DNA of 64,000 nt from Actinomycetes bacterium (GTDB taxonomy: Bacteria; Actinomycetota; Acidimicrobiia; IMCC26256; JANYLB01): assembly GCA_025363815.1 (NCBI GenBank), contig JANYLB010000012.1, forward strand, positions 1 through 64,000, in the 5' to 3' direction. This document shows, piece by piece, positions 50,694-58,709 of this stretch. The notes under the pieces are model-generated. The model had not been told where the DNA came from. It was given only the letters and a program-made list of their open reading frames with translations, and did no database searches. The first letter of the stretch is position 1, and each line of letters opens with the position of its first letter. A program made the translations under genes and the position numbers.

Positions 50694-52985
50694 GTGGCGA
50701 CGCCTCTGTTGCAGGGCCTGGCGGTGGTGGACCTCGCGAGTGAGCCCGCTGTCATGACCGGACGCATCCTCGCGGATCTCGGCGCCGACGTGGTGCGCCC
50801 CGAGCTCGAGTCGGGCGATCCGGGCCGCGCGGACGCACCTCGGTTCGCGGCGTGGAACGCCGGAAAGCGTTCTGTGGTGGTGAGCGGGTCCGACGATCCG
50901 GCGTTACTGGCTCTGGTTGGCGAGGCCCAGGTGGTCATCGACACCCCAGGGTGTCCCGGGGTGCTCGACGTCGACCCGAGCGCCGGCCCGGGTGCAGTTT
51001 GGGTCCGGGTCACCCCCTTCGGACTCGACGGTCCTCGTTCGGGTTGGCGGGCAACCGATCTCGGAGTGATGGCCGCGAGCGGCAACCTCTTCTGCACCGG
51101 CGATCCGGACCGCCAGCCCGTGCGCTGCGCCGAACCCGCGTCGTACGCACACACCGGACCAGAAGCGGCCTTCGCCGCGCTCACTGCGCTCGCGAGCGGT
51201 CGACCCCAGATCGTCGACGTCTCCATGCAAGAGGTCGTGTTCGTCGCGAACATGACGACACCGGCGCGCTTCCCACAGACGGGGTTCCGTGGCGCGCGCA
51301 GGGGGGCGAACATCGGTCGCACGCGCGAGATCTGGCCGACGCTCGACGGGTTCGTGAGCTTCGGGCTGCGCGGCGGCAAGGCCCGCGTCGCGAGCCTCGT
51401 ACTCCTCACCTCTCTCGTCGACACACCGGCCCTGCGAGCGATGGACTGGTCGGAGTACTCACCCAACACGGCCGACGATGCAACGTTGCGGGCCATCGAG
51501 GCCGACGTCGCCGAGTACTTCGCACAGCACACGATGCAGGAGCTGTACGACATCGCGTGCGAGACGAACCTGATGCTCGCGCCGACCAACTCTCCACGTG
51601 AGGTGCACGCGAGCGCGCAGCTCGACGCACGAGGGTTCTTCGGTCCGGTAGGTGACGACGCGCGCTTCCCCCGGTCGTTCGCAGTTGTCCGGGCCGCCGA
51701 TGGCAACGTCGCATCCGCCCGCCCCTCCGCGCCCGCACCCGAGCTCGGCTCCACCGCCATCGAAGATGCATTGGGTCGACCGAGCCCCTCAGCGCACCAC
51801 TATCGACCAAACGGAGCCGGCGGTGTGGGTGTATCGCCGGCGTGGAACGGTTTGAAGATCTTGGAGTTCGGATCGGGCGCGGCAGGACCGATCGCGACGC
51901 GTTATTTCGCGGAGCACGGGGCGACGGTGCTGCGGGTCGAGAGCACGAGCCGGCCCGACTTCCTGCGGGTGTACGCCCTCGGACCGAAGAATCCCCACGG
52001 GCTGGAGGGGTCACCGATGTATGACGGTTTGAACGTCGGGAAGGCCGACGTGACGTTCAACCTGAAACACCCCAAAGCCGTCGAGCTCGTCCGTCGGCTC
52101 GCGCTCGACTGGGCCGATGTGGTGGCTGAGAACTTCGCGCCGCGTGCGATGAAGGGATTCGGGCTCGACTACGACACGCTCGTGACCCATCGACCCGACC
52201 TGGTGATGGTCAGTGCCTGCCTCAACGGCCAGACCGGGCCCCACAAGGACTACCCGGGGTTCGGCGGGCAAGGCTCGGCGCTCTCGGGGTACAACTGGTT
52301 GACCGGCTGGCCCGATCGCGAGCCCGTCGGCCCTCACGGAACCATCACCGACTCGCTCGCTCCTCGCTTCGTCGCCACCGCTGTCGCAGCCGGGCTCCTT
52401 CACCGCCGCCGCACAGGTCGCGGTGTGTACCTCGACGTGAGCCAGGTCGAGGCAGCCCTGTACACGCTGTCGCCGTGGCTGATCCGATACGCGCGCGACG
52501 GTGTGAGCGGTACGCGCATGGGCAACGATCATCCGGGCGCGCTCCTCCACGGCCTCTTCCCATGCGCCGATGAAGGCGACATCGGCGACCGATGGGTCGC
52601 CATTGCCGCGTGGACCGACGACGAGCAGACACGGCTACACGCGATCACCGGACCCGACGTCGCCGCGTGGACCGCCAGTCGAACCCGCATCGAAGTTGCC
52701 GACGCACTCCAGGCGGTCGGGGTCGAAGCCGTACCCGTCGAGGACTTCGCTGACCTGCACGACGATCCCCAAGTCGCGCACCGCGAGCACTTCGTCGCGC
52801 TCACCCACCCGTTCCTTGGCGATGGACTCTACGAACGAAACGGCTTTCGACTTTCGGACGCCCCGAGTGGGTACTCCCGTAGTGGTCCGACCCTCGGCCA
52901 GGATCAGGATTGGGTGCTCGACGAAGTCCTGGGGCTCTCCCCCTCCGAACGGGCCGAGCTGGCCGACGACGGGGTCTTCGACTGA
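50694..52985 (+). CDS. CaiB/BaiF family III CoA-transferase, tandem two-domain
   Basis: 763 residues: two class III CoA-transferase units (about 1-370 and 385-763). The second has the usual signature KADVTFNLKHPKA, ENFAPRAMKGFGLDYDTL and a candidate nucleophile aspartate in GTITDSLAPR. In the first the corresponding segment reads SYAHTGPEAAFAAL without an Asp, so it may be only structural. Reaction: CoA transfer or 2-methylacyl-CoA epimerisation, for instance at C25 of a sterol side chain; neither is proven. GTG start. First gene of the plus-strand run that ends at the right edge. Confidence 0.87.
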   Translation: MATPLLQGLAVVDLASEPAVMTGRILADLGADVVRPELESGDPGRADAPRFAAWNAGKRSVVVSGSDDPALLALVGEAQVVIDTPGCPGVLDVDPSAGPGAVWVRVTPFGLDGPRSGWRATDLGVMAASGNLFCTGDPDRQPVRCAEPASYAHTGPEAAFAALTALASGRPQIVDVSMQEVVFVANMTTPARFPQTGFRGARRGANIGRTREIWPTLDGFVSFGLRGGKARVASLVLLTSLVDTPALRAMDWSEYSPNTADDATLRAIEADVAEYFAQHTMQELYDIACETNLMLAPTNSPREVHASAQLDARGFFGPVGDDARFPRSFAVVRAADGNVASARPSAPAPELGSTAIEDALGRPSPSAHHYRPNGAGGVGVSPAWNGLKILEFGSGAAGPIATRYFAEHGATVLRVESTSRPDFLRVYALGPKNPHGLEGSPMYDGLNVGKADVTFNLKHPKAVELVRRLALDWADVVAENFAPRAMKGFGLDYDTLVTHRPDLVMVSACLNGQTGPHKDYPGFGGQGSALSGYNWLTGWPDREPVGPHGTITDSLAPRFVATAVAAGLLHRRRTGRGVYLDVSQVEAALYTLSPWLIRYARDGVSGTRMGNDHPGALLHGLFPCADEGDIGDRWVAIAAWTDDEQTRLHAITGPDVAAWTASRTRIEVADALQAVGVEAVPVEDFADLHDDPQVAHREHFVALTHPFLGDGLYERNGFRLSDAPSGYSRSGPTLGQDQDWVLDEVLGLSPSERAELADDGVFD

Positions 52986-53016
52986 ACGGCTATCGCGCCC
53001 AGCGCGGATCCTCGAC

Positions 53017-53052
53017 CTGACGCCCCGTCAGATCTCGGGACTATTCTCCCGA
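53017..53052. promoter_or_regulatory. Two inverted repeats before the acyl-CoA dehydrogenase gene
   Basis: CTGACG-CCC-CGTCAG (53017-53031) and TCGGGA-CTATTC-TCCCGA (53035-53052) are perfect 6-base inverted repeats with 3- and 6-base centres. The second ends 4 bases before the ATG. They could be operators or, if transcribed, hairpins over the ribosome binding site; no Shine-Dalgarno sequence is obvious otherwise. Confidence 0.45.
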
Positions 53053-53056
53053 TCCG

Positions 53057-54271
53057 ATGGATCTCACGTTCTCCGCAGCCGACGACGCCTTCCGCGTCGA
53101 GGCCCGAGCGTGGCTCAGCGAGCAGCTCACCGGTGATTTCGCGGGTGTGAGAGGCCGTGGCGGACCGGGCGACGAGCACGAGCTGTTCGACGAGCGACTC
53201 GCGTGGGAGCGCGCCCTCGGCGCGGCCCGGTGGACGTGCCTGTCGTTCCCCGAGCAGTACGGCGGGCGCGAGGCCACCCTCCTGCAGCAGGTGATCTTCT
53301 ACGAGGAGTACGCCCGCGCCGGTGGGCCCGGACGCGTCGGCATCGTCGGTGAAGGCCTGATCGGCCCGACCATCCTCCACTTCGGCACCGACGAGCAGCG
53401 AGCCCGCTTTCTCCCGAAGATCGCAAGCGGTGAGGAGCTCTGGTGTCAGGGCTACTCGGAACCCAACGCCGGCTCCGACCTCGCGAACATCCAGACACGG
53501 GCCGAGCTCGTCTCTGGTCCTGACGGCGACGAGTGGACCATCACCGGCCAGAAGACCTGGACGTCACTGGCACAGTGGTCCGATTGGTGCTTCGTGCTCT
53601 GTCGCACCGACCGGACGACGCCCCGCCACCGCGGGATCTCCTACCTGCTGGTACCGATGCGACAAGCAGGAATCGAAATCCGCCCGATCATCCAGCTCAC
53701 CGGCACCTCGGAGTTCAACGAGACCTTCTTCGACGGCGCGCGCACCGCGGCCGAGAACGTGGTCGGCGACATCAACGGCGGCTGGCGTGTCGCAATGGGC
53801 ACGCTCGCCTTCGAGCGAGGCGCCTCAACGCTCGGCCAGCAACTCACCTTCGAGCACGAGCTGAACGCGATCACCCGGGTCGCACAGAAGAACGGCACCG
53901 CCGCCGAACCGGTAACGCGCCAACGCATCGCCGACATGTGGATCGGGTTGCGGATCATGCGCTACACCGCATTGCGAAGCCTGAGCGCCATGGGAAGCGG
54001 CGAGCTCACTCCTCAGACCGCGATTCACAAGCTCTACTGGGCGAGTCTCCACCGCGCGCTCGGCGAGCTCGCCGTCGATGTGCTCGGCGCCGACGCGATG
54101 ATCGCCGAGGGAGTCTCCGGCGACGGGGCTTCATACGAGCTTGGCCCCGCGCAGCGACTGTTGTTGTGGACGCGCGCCGACACGATCTACGGCGGTTCGA
54201 ATCAGGTACAACGCAACATCATCGGCGAGCGGGCGCTCGGCCTGCCGCCCGAGCCGAAGGTGACATCTTGA
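53057..54271 (+). CDS. Acyl-CoA dehydrogenase (FadE family)
   Basis: 404-residue FAD enzyme forming alpha,beta-unsaturated acyl-CoA. FAD/substrate segments: QGYSEPNAGSDLA, TWTSLAQWSDW, and TIYGGSNQVQRNII near the C-terminus. The C-terminal motif has G where medium-chain enzymes have the catalytic Glu (YEGT); E253 in FERGAS is the likely base, as in isovaleryl/long-chain types. Mycobacterial sterol FadEs work as heterotetramers of two gene products; no second FadE is adjacent, so it is probably homo-oligomeric or its partner is elsewhere. Confidence 0.91.
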   Translation: MDLTFSAADDAFRVEARAWLSEQLTGDFAGVRGRGGPGDEHELFDERLAWERALGAARWTCLSFPEQYGGREATLLQQVIFYEEYARAGGPGRVGIVGEGLIGPTILHFGTDEQRARFLPKIASGEELWCQGYSEPNAGSDLANIQTRAELVSGPDGDEWTITGQKTWTSLAQWSDWCFVLCRTDRTTPRHRGISYLLVPMRQAGIEIRPIIQLTGTSEFNETFFDGARTAAENVVGDINGGWRVAMGTLAFERGASTLGQQLTFEHELNAITRVAQKNGTAAEPVTRQRIADMWIGLRIMRYTALRSLSAMGSGELTPQTAIHKLYWASLHRALGELAVDVLGADAMIAEGVSGDGASYELGPAQRLLLWTRADTIYGGSNQVQRNIIGERALGLPPEPKVTS

Positions 54272-55044
54272 GCATCCCGCAACCACCCGCGTATCCCGAG
54301 GGGAAGGCGCTCCTCGACGGCCGAGCCGTGCTTGTAACAGCGGCCGCCGGAACAGGGATCGGCTTCGCCACCGCACTGCGATGCGCGGAGGAAGGCGCCC
54401 GCCTCGTGATCAGCGATTCCCACGAGCGCCGTCTCGCCGAGGCCGCCGAGAAGCTCGGAGACGCCGTAGCCGCCGCGGTTCCGTGCGACGTCACCGACGA
54501 AGACCAAGTGCAGCGGCTGTTCGCCGCGGCCGAAGATGCCACCGGCGGGATCGACGTGCTCGTGAACAACGCCGGCCTCGGTGGTCAGGTCGATCTCGTC
54601 GACATGACCGACGATCAGTGGCTGAAGGTCCTCGACGTAACGCTCAATGGCACGTTCCGCTGCATGCGGACCGCGCTCCGGCTCATGACCCCTCGCCGAG
54701 CCGGTGTGATCGTCAACAACGCGTCGGTGCTCGGCTGGCGCGCGCAGGCAGGCCAAGCCCACTACGCCGCCGCGAAGGCAGGCGTGATGGCACTCACCCG
54801 GTGCGCAGCGATCGAGGCGGCGCCATCGGGTGTGCGGGTCAACGCGGTTGCGCCCAGCTTGGCGATGCATCCGTTTCTCGCCAAGGCCAGCAGCGAGGAG
54901 CTACTCACCGAGCTCACCGAGCGCGAGGCATTCGGCCGCGCCGCACAACCGTGGGAGGTCGCGAACGTGATCGTGTTCCTGGCCAGCGACTACTCGTCGT
55001 ACATGACCGGCGAGGTGCTCTCCGTGTCGAGTCAGCACCCTTGA
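54268..55044 (+). CDS. Short-chain dehydrogenase/reductase
   Basis: 258 residues from a TTG that overlaps the previous stop (TTGA). Cofactor loop TAAAGTGIG, NNAG, catalytic Ser in NNASVLGW, and HYAAAK. In this context (dehydrogenase before, hydratase after) it probably oxidises a beta-hydroxyacyl-CoA or a steroid hydroxyl group, but the substrate cannot be read. C-terminus SYMTGEVLSVSSQHP is of the normal SDR type. Confidence 0.88.
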   Translation: MSIPQPPAYPEGKALLDGRAVLVTAAAGTGIGFATALRCAEEGARLVISDSHERRLAEAAEKLGDAVAAAVPCDVTDEDQVQRLFAAAEDATGGIDVLVNNAGLGGQVDLVDMTDDQWLKVLDVTLNGTFRCMRTALRLMTPRRAGVIVNNASVLGWRAQAGQAHYAAAKAGVMALTRCAAIEAAPSGVRVNAVAPSLAMHPFLAKASSEELLTELTEREAFGRAAQPWEVANVIVFLASDYSSYMTGEVLSVSSQHP

Positions 55045-55478
55045 TGGTCGACAAGGCCGCGTTGGGTCAGGCGGGAAAGCCGTTCGCCATGCCGATCGAG
55101 CGGGGAAAGATCCGCGAGTACGCACGCGCGATCGGCTCATCGCACCCCGACTACATCGACGCCGACGACCCGGTGGTGCCCGCGCACTTCCTAACGACCA
55201 CGTTCTTCTGGGAGAACGACACAGGCAATCCGTGGGACCGCGTGGCGATGTCGCCGCAACGGGGAATGCACGCCGAGCAGGAGTACGTGTTTCACGGCGA
55301 GCCACCCCGGGCGGGCATTCGGCTGATGTGCACGAGCCGGATTGACAAGATCTATGAGAAGACCAGCCGTAGCGGGAACGAGCTCACCTTCGTGGAGATG
55401 GTCACCGAGTTCCGCGATTCCCGAGGCGTGCTCGTCGCCGAGGCCAAGATGACTGCGGTCGAAACCGGCGAAGCATGA
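55044..55478 (+). CDS. MaoC-like dehydratase subunit, N-terminal (FAS1-DH) type
   Basis: 144 residues with the FAS1-dehydratase-like hotdog fold: GKPFAMPIERGKIREYARAIG and a central VPAHFLTTTFFW. This half lacks the catalytic Asp-His pair and in two-subunit hydratases (ChsH1/ChsH2, HadAB/HadBC) it pairs with the active half, encoded directly after it. Start on the last base of the SDR gene (TGATG). Confidence 0.87.
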   Translation: MVDKAALGQAGKPFAMPIERGKIREYARAIGSSHPDYIDADDPVVPAHFLTTTFFWENDTGNPWDRVAMSPQRGMHAEQEYVFHGEPPRAGIRLMCTSRIDKIYEKTSRSGNELTFVEMVTEFRDSRGVLVAEAKMTAVETGEA

Positions 55479-55870
55479 CCATCCCCGCTCCCCCACCGCC
55501 GCTCGTCTTCGGACCGATCACCCGCACCGACATCGTTCGGTATCAGGGCGCGTCGGGCGACTTCCAACCGATTCACCACGACGAGCCCTTCGCCCGGGAT
55601 GCGGGCTACGACGCACCGCTCGTGGTCGGCATGCTGGGGGCCGGGCTGCTCACGACATGGGCAACCGACTGGCTCGGTCCGGCCAACGTGCGTCGTTCCC
55701 GCGTGCGGTGGACCGAACGGGTGTGGCCCGACGACACGCTCACCTGCTCGGGCGCGATTGAACGCGCCTATGAGGAAGGCGGCGAAGCCAGGGTCGACCT
55801 CGTGCTCGAGGCCGTGAACCAGAACGGCATCGTGGTGGTCAAGGGGTGGATGACGTTCGTCGGGGAATGA
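55475..55870 (+). CDS. MaoC-like enoyl-CoA hydratase, catalytic subunit
   Basis: 131 residues of the MaoC/R-specific hydratase type. The active motif is YQGASGDFQPIHHDEPFARDAGY, with the Asp and His of the hydratase-2 dyad, and RRSRVRWTERVWPDDTLTC follows. It should form the active site with the preceding N-type subunit and hydrate a steroid-side-chain enoyl-CoA. ATGA overlap with that gene. Confidence 0.89.
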   Translation: MTIPAPPPPLVFGPITRTDIVRYQGASGDFQPIHHDEPFARDAGYDAPLVVGMLGAGLLTTWATDWLGPANVRRSRVRWTERVWPDDTLTCSGAIERAYEEGGEARVDLVLEAVNQNGIVVVKGWMTFVGE

Positions 55871-55922
55871 GCCCGGAGCGGCAGCCGCCGCAAATGAGGC
55901 CGTGGGCTAGCGTCTCGCCGTC

Positions 55923-56213
55923 ATGGGTTGCTGTTTCGTTGTCGCGCTTCTCGCAATCGGGCCCCGGTTTGTTCTCTTGCTCATGTGGCTCTCCACGACG
56001 CTGGTCGACCGCGCGTTCAACGGGTTCCTTCTCCCGTTGCTCGGCGTGCTCTTCCTCCCGTGGACCACCCTCTTCTATGTATTCGCGTATCAACCGATCA
56101 ACGGGGTCGCCGGCATCGGCTGGTTCTTCGTGGCTTTCGGCTTCTTCTGCGATATCGCGTCTTACTCCGGTGGCGGCAGGGCTCAGCGTCGGCAGGCGAG
56201 ACAGGCGCACTAG
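55923..56213 (+). CDS. Small membrane protein of unknown function
   Basis: 96 residues with three hydrophobic helices (about 2-20, 30-52 and 60-80) and a short basic tail. LSTTLVDRAFNGFLLPLLG and PWTTLFYVFAY resemble short actinobacterial membrane proteins of unknown function, as I recall them. It sits between the MaoC pair and the EchA20 gene with gaps of 52 and 109 bases, so it may be transcribed on its own. Confidence 0.7.
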   Translation: MGCCFVVALLAIGPRFVLLLMWLSTTLVDRAFNGFLLPLLGVLFLPWTTLFYVFAYQPINGVAGIGWFFVAFGFFCDIASYSGGGRAQRRQARQAH

Positions 56214-56322
56214 CGCCGCGCGCGCTCGACCGATGCCGGAGCGATCCGTGCCGGCTGGGTGCCGCCAACCCGTGCCCGTATAAGGTGACCACTCGATCTG
56301 AGCGCCCATCAGAAAGCGTGCG

Positions 56323-57084
56323 ATGCCCATAACGAGCACCGTCGACGAGCGCGGCGTCGCCGAAGTCGTCATGGACAACCCGCCGGTCAACGCGCTGACA
56401 GTGGCCGGGTGGTTCGAGCTGGCCTCGACCGTGCGCGGGCTCGGCGAAGACCCCGAGGTCCGGGTGGTGGTGCTCCGGGCCGCGGGTCGCGGATTCAACG
56501 CCGGCGTCGACATCAAGGAGATGCAGGCGACCGATGGCTTCGAGGCGCTGATCAACGCCAACCGCGGCTGCTACGCCGCATTCGCGGCCGTCTACGAGTG
56601 CGCGGTCCCGGTGATCGCCGCGGTCAACGGCCACTGCCTCGGTGGCGGTATCGGCCTCGTCGGCAACGCCGACGTGATCGTGGCGTCCGACGATGCCACT
56701 TTCGGCCTCCCCGAGGTCGACCGCGGCGCGCTCGGCGCTGCTACCCACCTGGCCCGCCTCGTTCCCCAGCACAAGATGCGGGCGATGGTCTACACCGGCG
56801 CGACTGCGACCGCCGCCGAGCTGCACCACCACGGATCGGTGCTCCGGGTCGTGCCGATCGCGGAGCTTCGCGACGCCGCGTTCGAAGTCGCGATCCAGAT
56901 CGCGGCGAAGAGCCCCGCGGTCATCCGGGCGGCCAAGGAATCGCTCAACGGCATCGACCCGATCGACGTGAAGCGGAGCTACCGCTTCGAGCAGGGATTC
57001 ACCTTCGAGCTGAACCTCTCCGGCGTCGCCGACGAGCACCGCGACGCCTTCGTCACCAAACGGGAGACCGACACGTCGAGATGA
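56323..57084 (+). CDS. echA20: EchA20-like ring-opening crotonase
   Basis: 253-residue crotonase. In M. tuberculosis EchA20 hydrolyses ring D of the 5-hydroxy-HIC-CoA type intermediate from the steroid C/D rings. Here GFNAGVDIKEMQ and NGHCLGGGIGLVGNAD are the oxyanion-hole segments, and LPEVDRGALGAATHL follows, a stretch typical of EchA20. The gene order echA20, ipdA, ipdB, ipdC is the same as in Rv3550-Rv3553, which is the main support. Start ATG; weak ribosome-binding site. Confidence 0.88.
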   Translation: MPITSTVDERGVAEVVMDNPPVNALTVAGWFELASTVRGLGEDPEVRVVVLRAAGRGFNAGVDIKEMQATDGFEALINANRGCYAAFAAVYECAVPVIAAVNGHCLGGGIGLVGNADVIVASDDATFGLPEVDRGALGAATHLARLVPQHKMRAMVYTGATATAAELHHHGSVLRVVPIAELRDAAFEVAIQIAAKSPAVIRAAKESLNGIDPIDVKRSYRFEQGFTFELNLSGVADEHRDAFVTKRETDTSR

Positions 57085-57087
57085 ACC

Positions 57088-57936
57088 GTGCCCGATAAGC
57101 GAATATCCGAAGACGACGTCGTCGCCGAGCTGCGCGACGGCATGACCATAGGCATCGGCGGGTGGGGATCCCGGCGCAAGCCGATGAGCCTCGTGCGCGC
57201 GATCGCCCGGTCGTCGCTGCGCGATCTCACCATCGTGAGCTACGGCGGCCCCGATGTAGGGCTCCTTTGCGCGACCGGCAAGGTCGAACGAGTCGTTTAT
57301 GCGTTCGTGTCACTCGACTCGATCCCACTCGAGCCGCACTTCCGGGTCGCCCGTCAGACGGGCGCCGTCTCCACCCTGGAGCTCGACGAAGGCATGTTTC
57401 TCCTCGGTCTCCAGGCCGCGGCCTGGCGGGTGCCATTCCTGCCGACACGGGTCGGGCTCGGCTCCGACGTCGTCGACCGCCAGCCGGAGATCCGCACCGT
57501 CGTCTCCCCCTACGACGACGGTGAAGAGCTCGTCGCGGCGCCGGCGTTGCGGCTCGACGCCGCGCTCGTGCACATGCACAGGGGCGACGCAGGGGGCAAC
57601 GGCCAGTACCTCAACGTCGACCCCTACTTCGATGACCTGTTCTGCATGGCGGCCGATCGCCGGTTCATGAGCGTGGAGCAGGTGCAAGAAACTGAGGACC
57701 TCCGGGGCAACGGACCGCTGCAGACGTTGAAGATAAATCGCCTGATGACTGATGGAATCGTCGAAGCTCCGTTCGGTGCCCACTTCACCGAGTGTGTGCC
57801 CGACTACCCCCGCGACGAGGCATTCCAAAAGGAGTACGCCGGGAGCGCTAAGTCGGCCGACGCATGGGTCGCGTGGCGCACGAAATACCTCGACTGCGGC
57901 GGTCACGACGAATACCGAAAGGTCGTTGGGCTGTGA
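57088..57936 (+). CDS. ipdA: IpdA, alpha subunit of the last-steroid-ring hydrolase
   Basis: 282 residues of the class I CoA-transferase alpha fold (GMTIGIGGWGSRRKPMSLVR). IpdAB opens ring C of COCHEA-CoA by hydrolysis rather than transferring CoA; a glutamate in IpdA takes part, and the segment ELDEGMF (98-104) is the likely counterpart. RHxGDA-like MHRGDAGGNGQYL is preserved as in IpdA. GTG start 4 bases after echA20; its stop overlaps the ipdB start. Confidence 0.9.
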   Translation: MPDKRISEDDVVAELRDGMTIGIGGWGSRRKPMSLVRAIARSSLRDLTIVSYGGPDVGLLCATGKVERVVYAFVSLDSIPLEPHFRVARQTGAVSTLELDEGMFLLGLQAAAWRVPFLPTRVGLGSDVVDRQPEIRTVVSPYDDGEELVAAPALRLDAALVHMHRGDAGGNGQYLNVDPYFDDLFCMAADRRFMSVEQVQETEDLRGNGPLQTLKINRLMTDGIVEAPFGAHFTECVPDYPRDEAFQKEYAGSAKSADAWVAWRTKYLDCGGHDEYRKVVGL

Positions 57937-58709
57937 GCTCAGCATCGGGTCTCGTCACCAGGGCCGAGTATTGCGTGATCGCGGTCGCGGAGTGCTTCCG
58001 CGGCGACGGCGAGATCCTCGCCAACCCCATCGGCACGATTCCCATGATCGGCGGGCGGCTCGCACGCGCCAGCTTCGAGCCCGACCTGGTGATGACCGAC
58101 GGCGAGGCCACGTTTGTGACCGGGCCCTACCCTGTCGGCCCGACCGACGTGGTCAAGGTCGTCGAAGCGTGGAACCCCTACCGCTCGATGTTCGACGTGG
58201 TCTGGTCAGGTCGCCGGCACGTGATGATGGGCGCGTCGCAGATCGACCGGTTCGGCAACCAGAACTTCGCTTTCGTGGGCTCGTGGGACCAGCCGAAGGC
58301 GCAGCTGCTCGGCTTCCGCGGCGCGCCGGGCAACACGATCCAGAACACGACTTCGTACTGGGTCCCCAACCACTCGCCCAAGGTGTTCGTCACCAAGGTC
58401 GACGTGGTGAGCGGCGTCGGATACGACCGAGCCGCTGCTCTCGGCCCGGAGGCGTCACGGTTCCACGAGATCCGCCGGGTGGTAACAAACCTCGGCGTGC
58501 TCGACTTCGACACTCCCGACCACACGATGCGGCTGCGATCGACGCACCCCGGTGTGACCGTCGACGAGATCGTCGCCGCGACCGGGTTCGACCTCGTGGT
58601 GCCCGAAGATGTCGGCGTCACCCGCGACCCCAGCCCCGATGAGCTCGAGCTCATCCAGGAGACCATCGACCCGCACGATCTCCGGGGCCAGGAAGTCCCC
58701 ACTCCATGA
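57933..58709 (+). CDS. ipdB: IpdB, beta subunit of the last-steroid-ring hydrolase
   Basis: 258 residues of the class I CoA-transferase beta fold. The family's catalytic glutamate of true transferases is replaced in IpdB; here the region is GGRLARASFEPDLVMTDGEA, and MGASQIDRFGNQN and GAPGNTIQNTTSY are as expected for the IpdB type. GTG start overlaps the ipdA stop (GTGA), so the heterodimer halves are coupled. The stop overlaps ipdC (ATGA). Confidence 0.89.
   Translation: MSSASGLVTRAEYCVIAVAECFRGDGEILANPIGTIPMIGGRLARASFEPDLVMTDGEATFVTGPYPVGPTDVVKVVEAWNPYRSMFDVVWSGRRHVMMGASQIDRFGNQNFAFVGSWDQPKAQLLGFRGAPGNTIQNTTSYWVPNHSPKVFVTKVDVVSGVGYDRAAALGPEASRFHEIRRVVTNLGVLDFDTPDHTMRLRSTHPGVTVDEIVAATGFDLVVPEDVGVTRDPSPDELELIQETIDPHDLRGQEVPTP

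Noticed and set aside
56214..56322. TATAAG before echA20, considered as a -10 element
   Set aside because: No acceptable -35 hexamer stands 16-19 bases upstream, so a promoter is not claimed although the gap is long enough for one.
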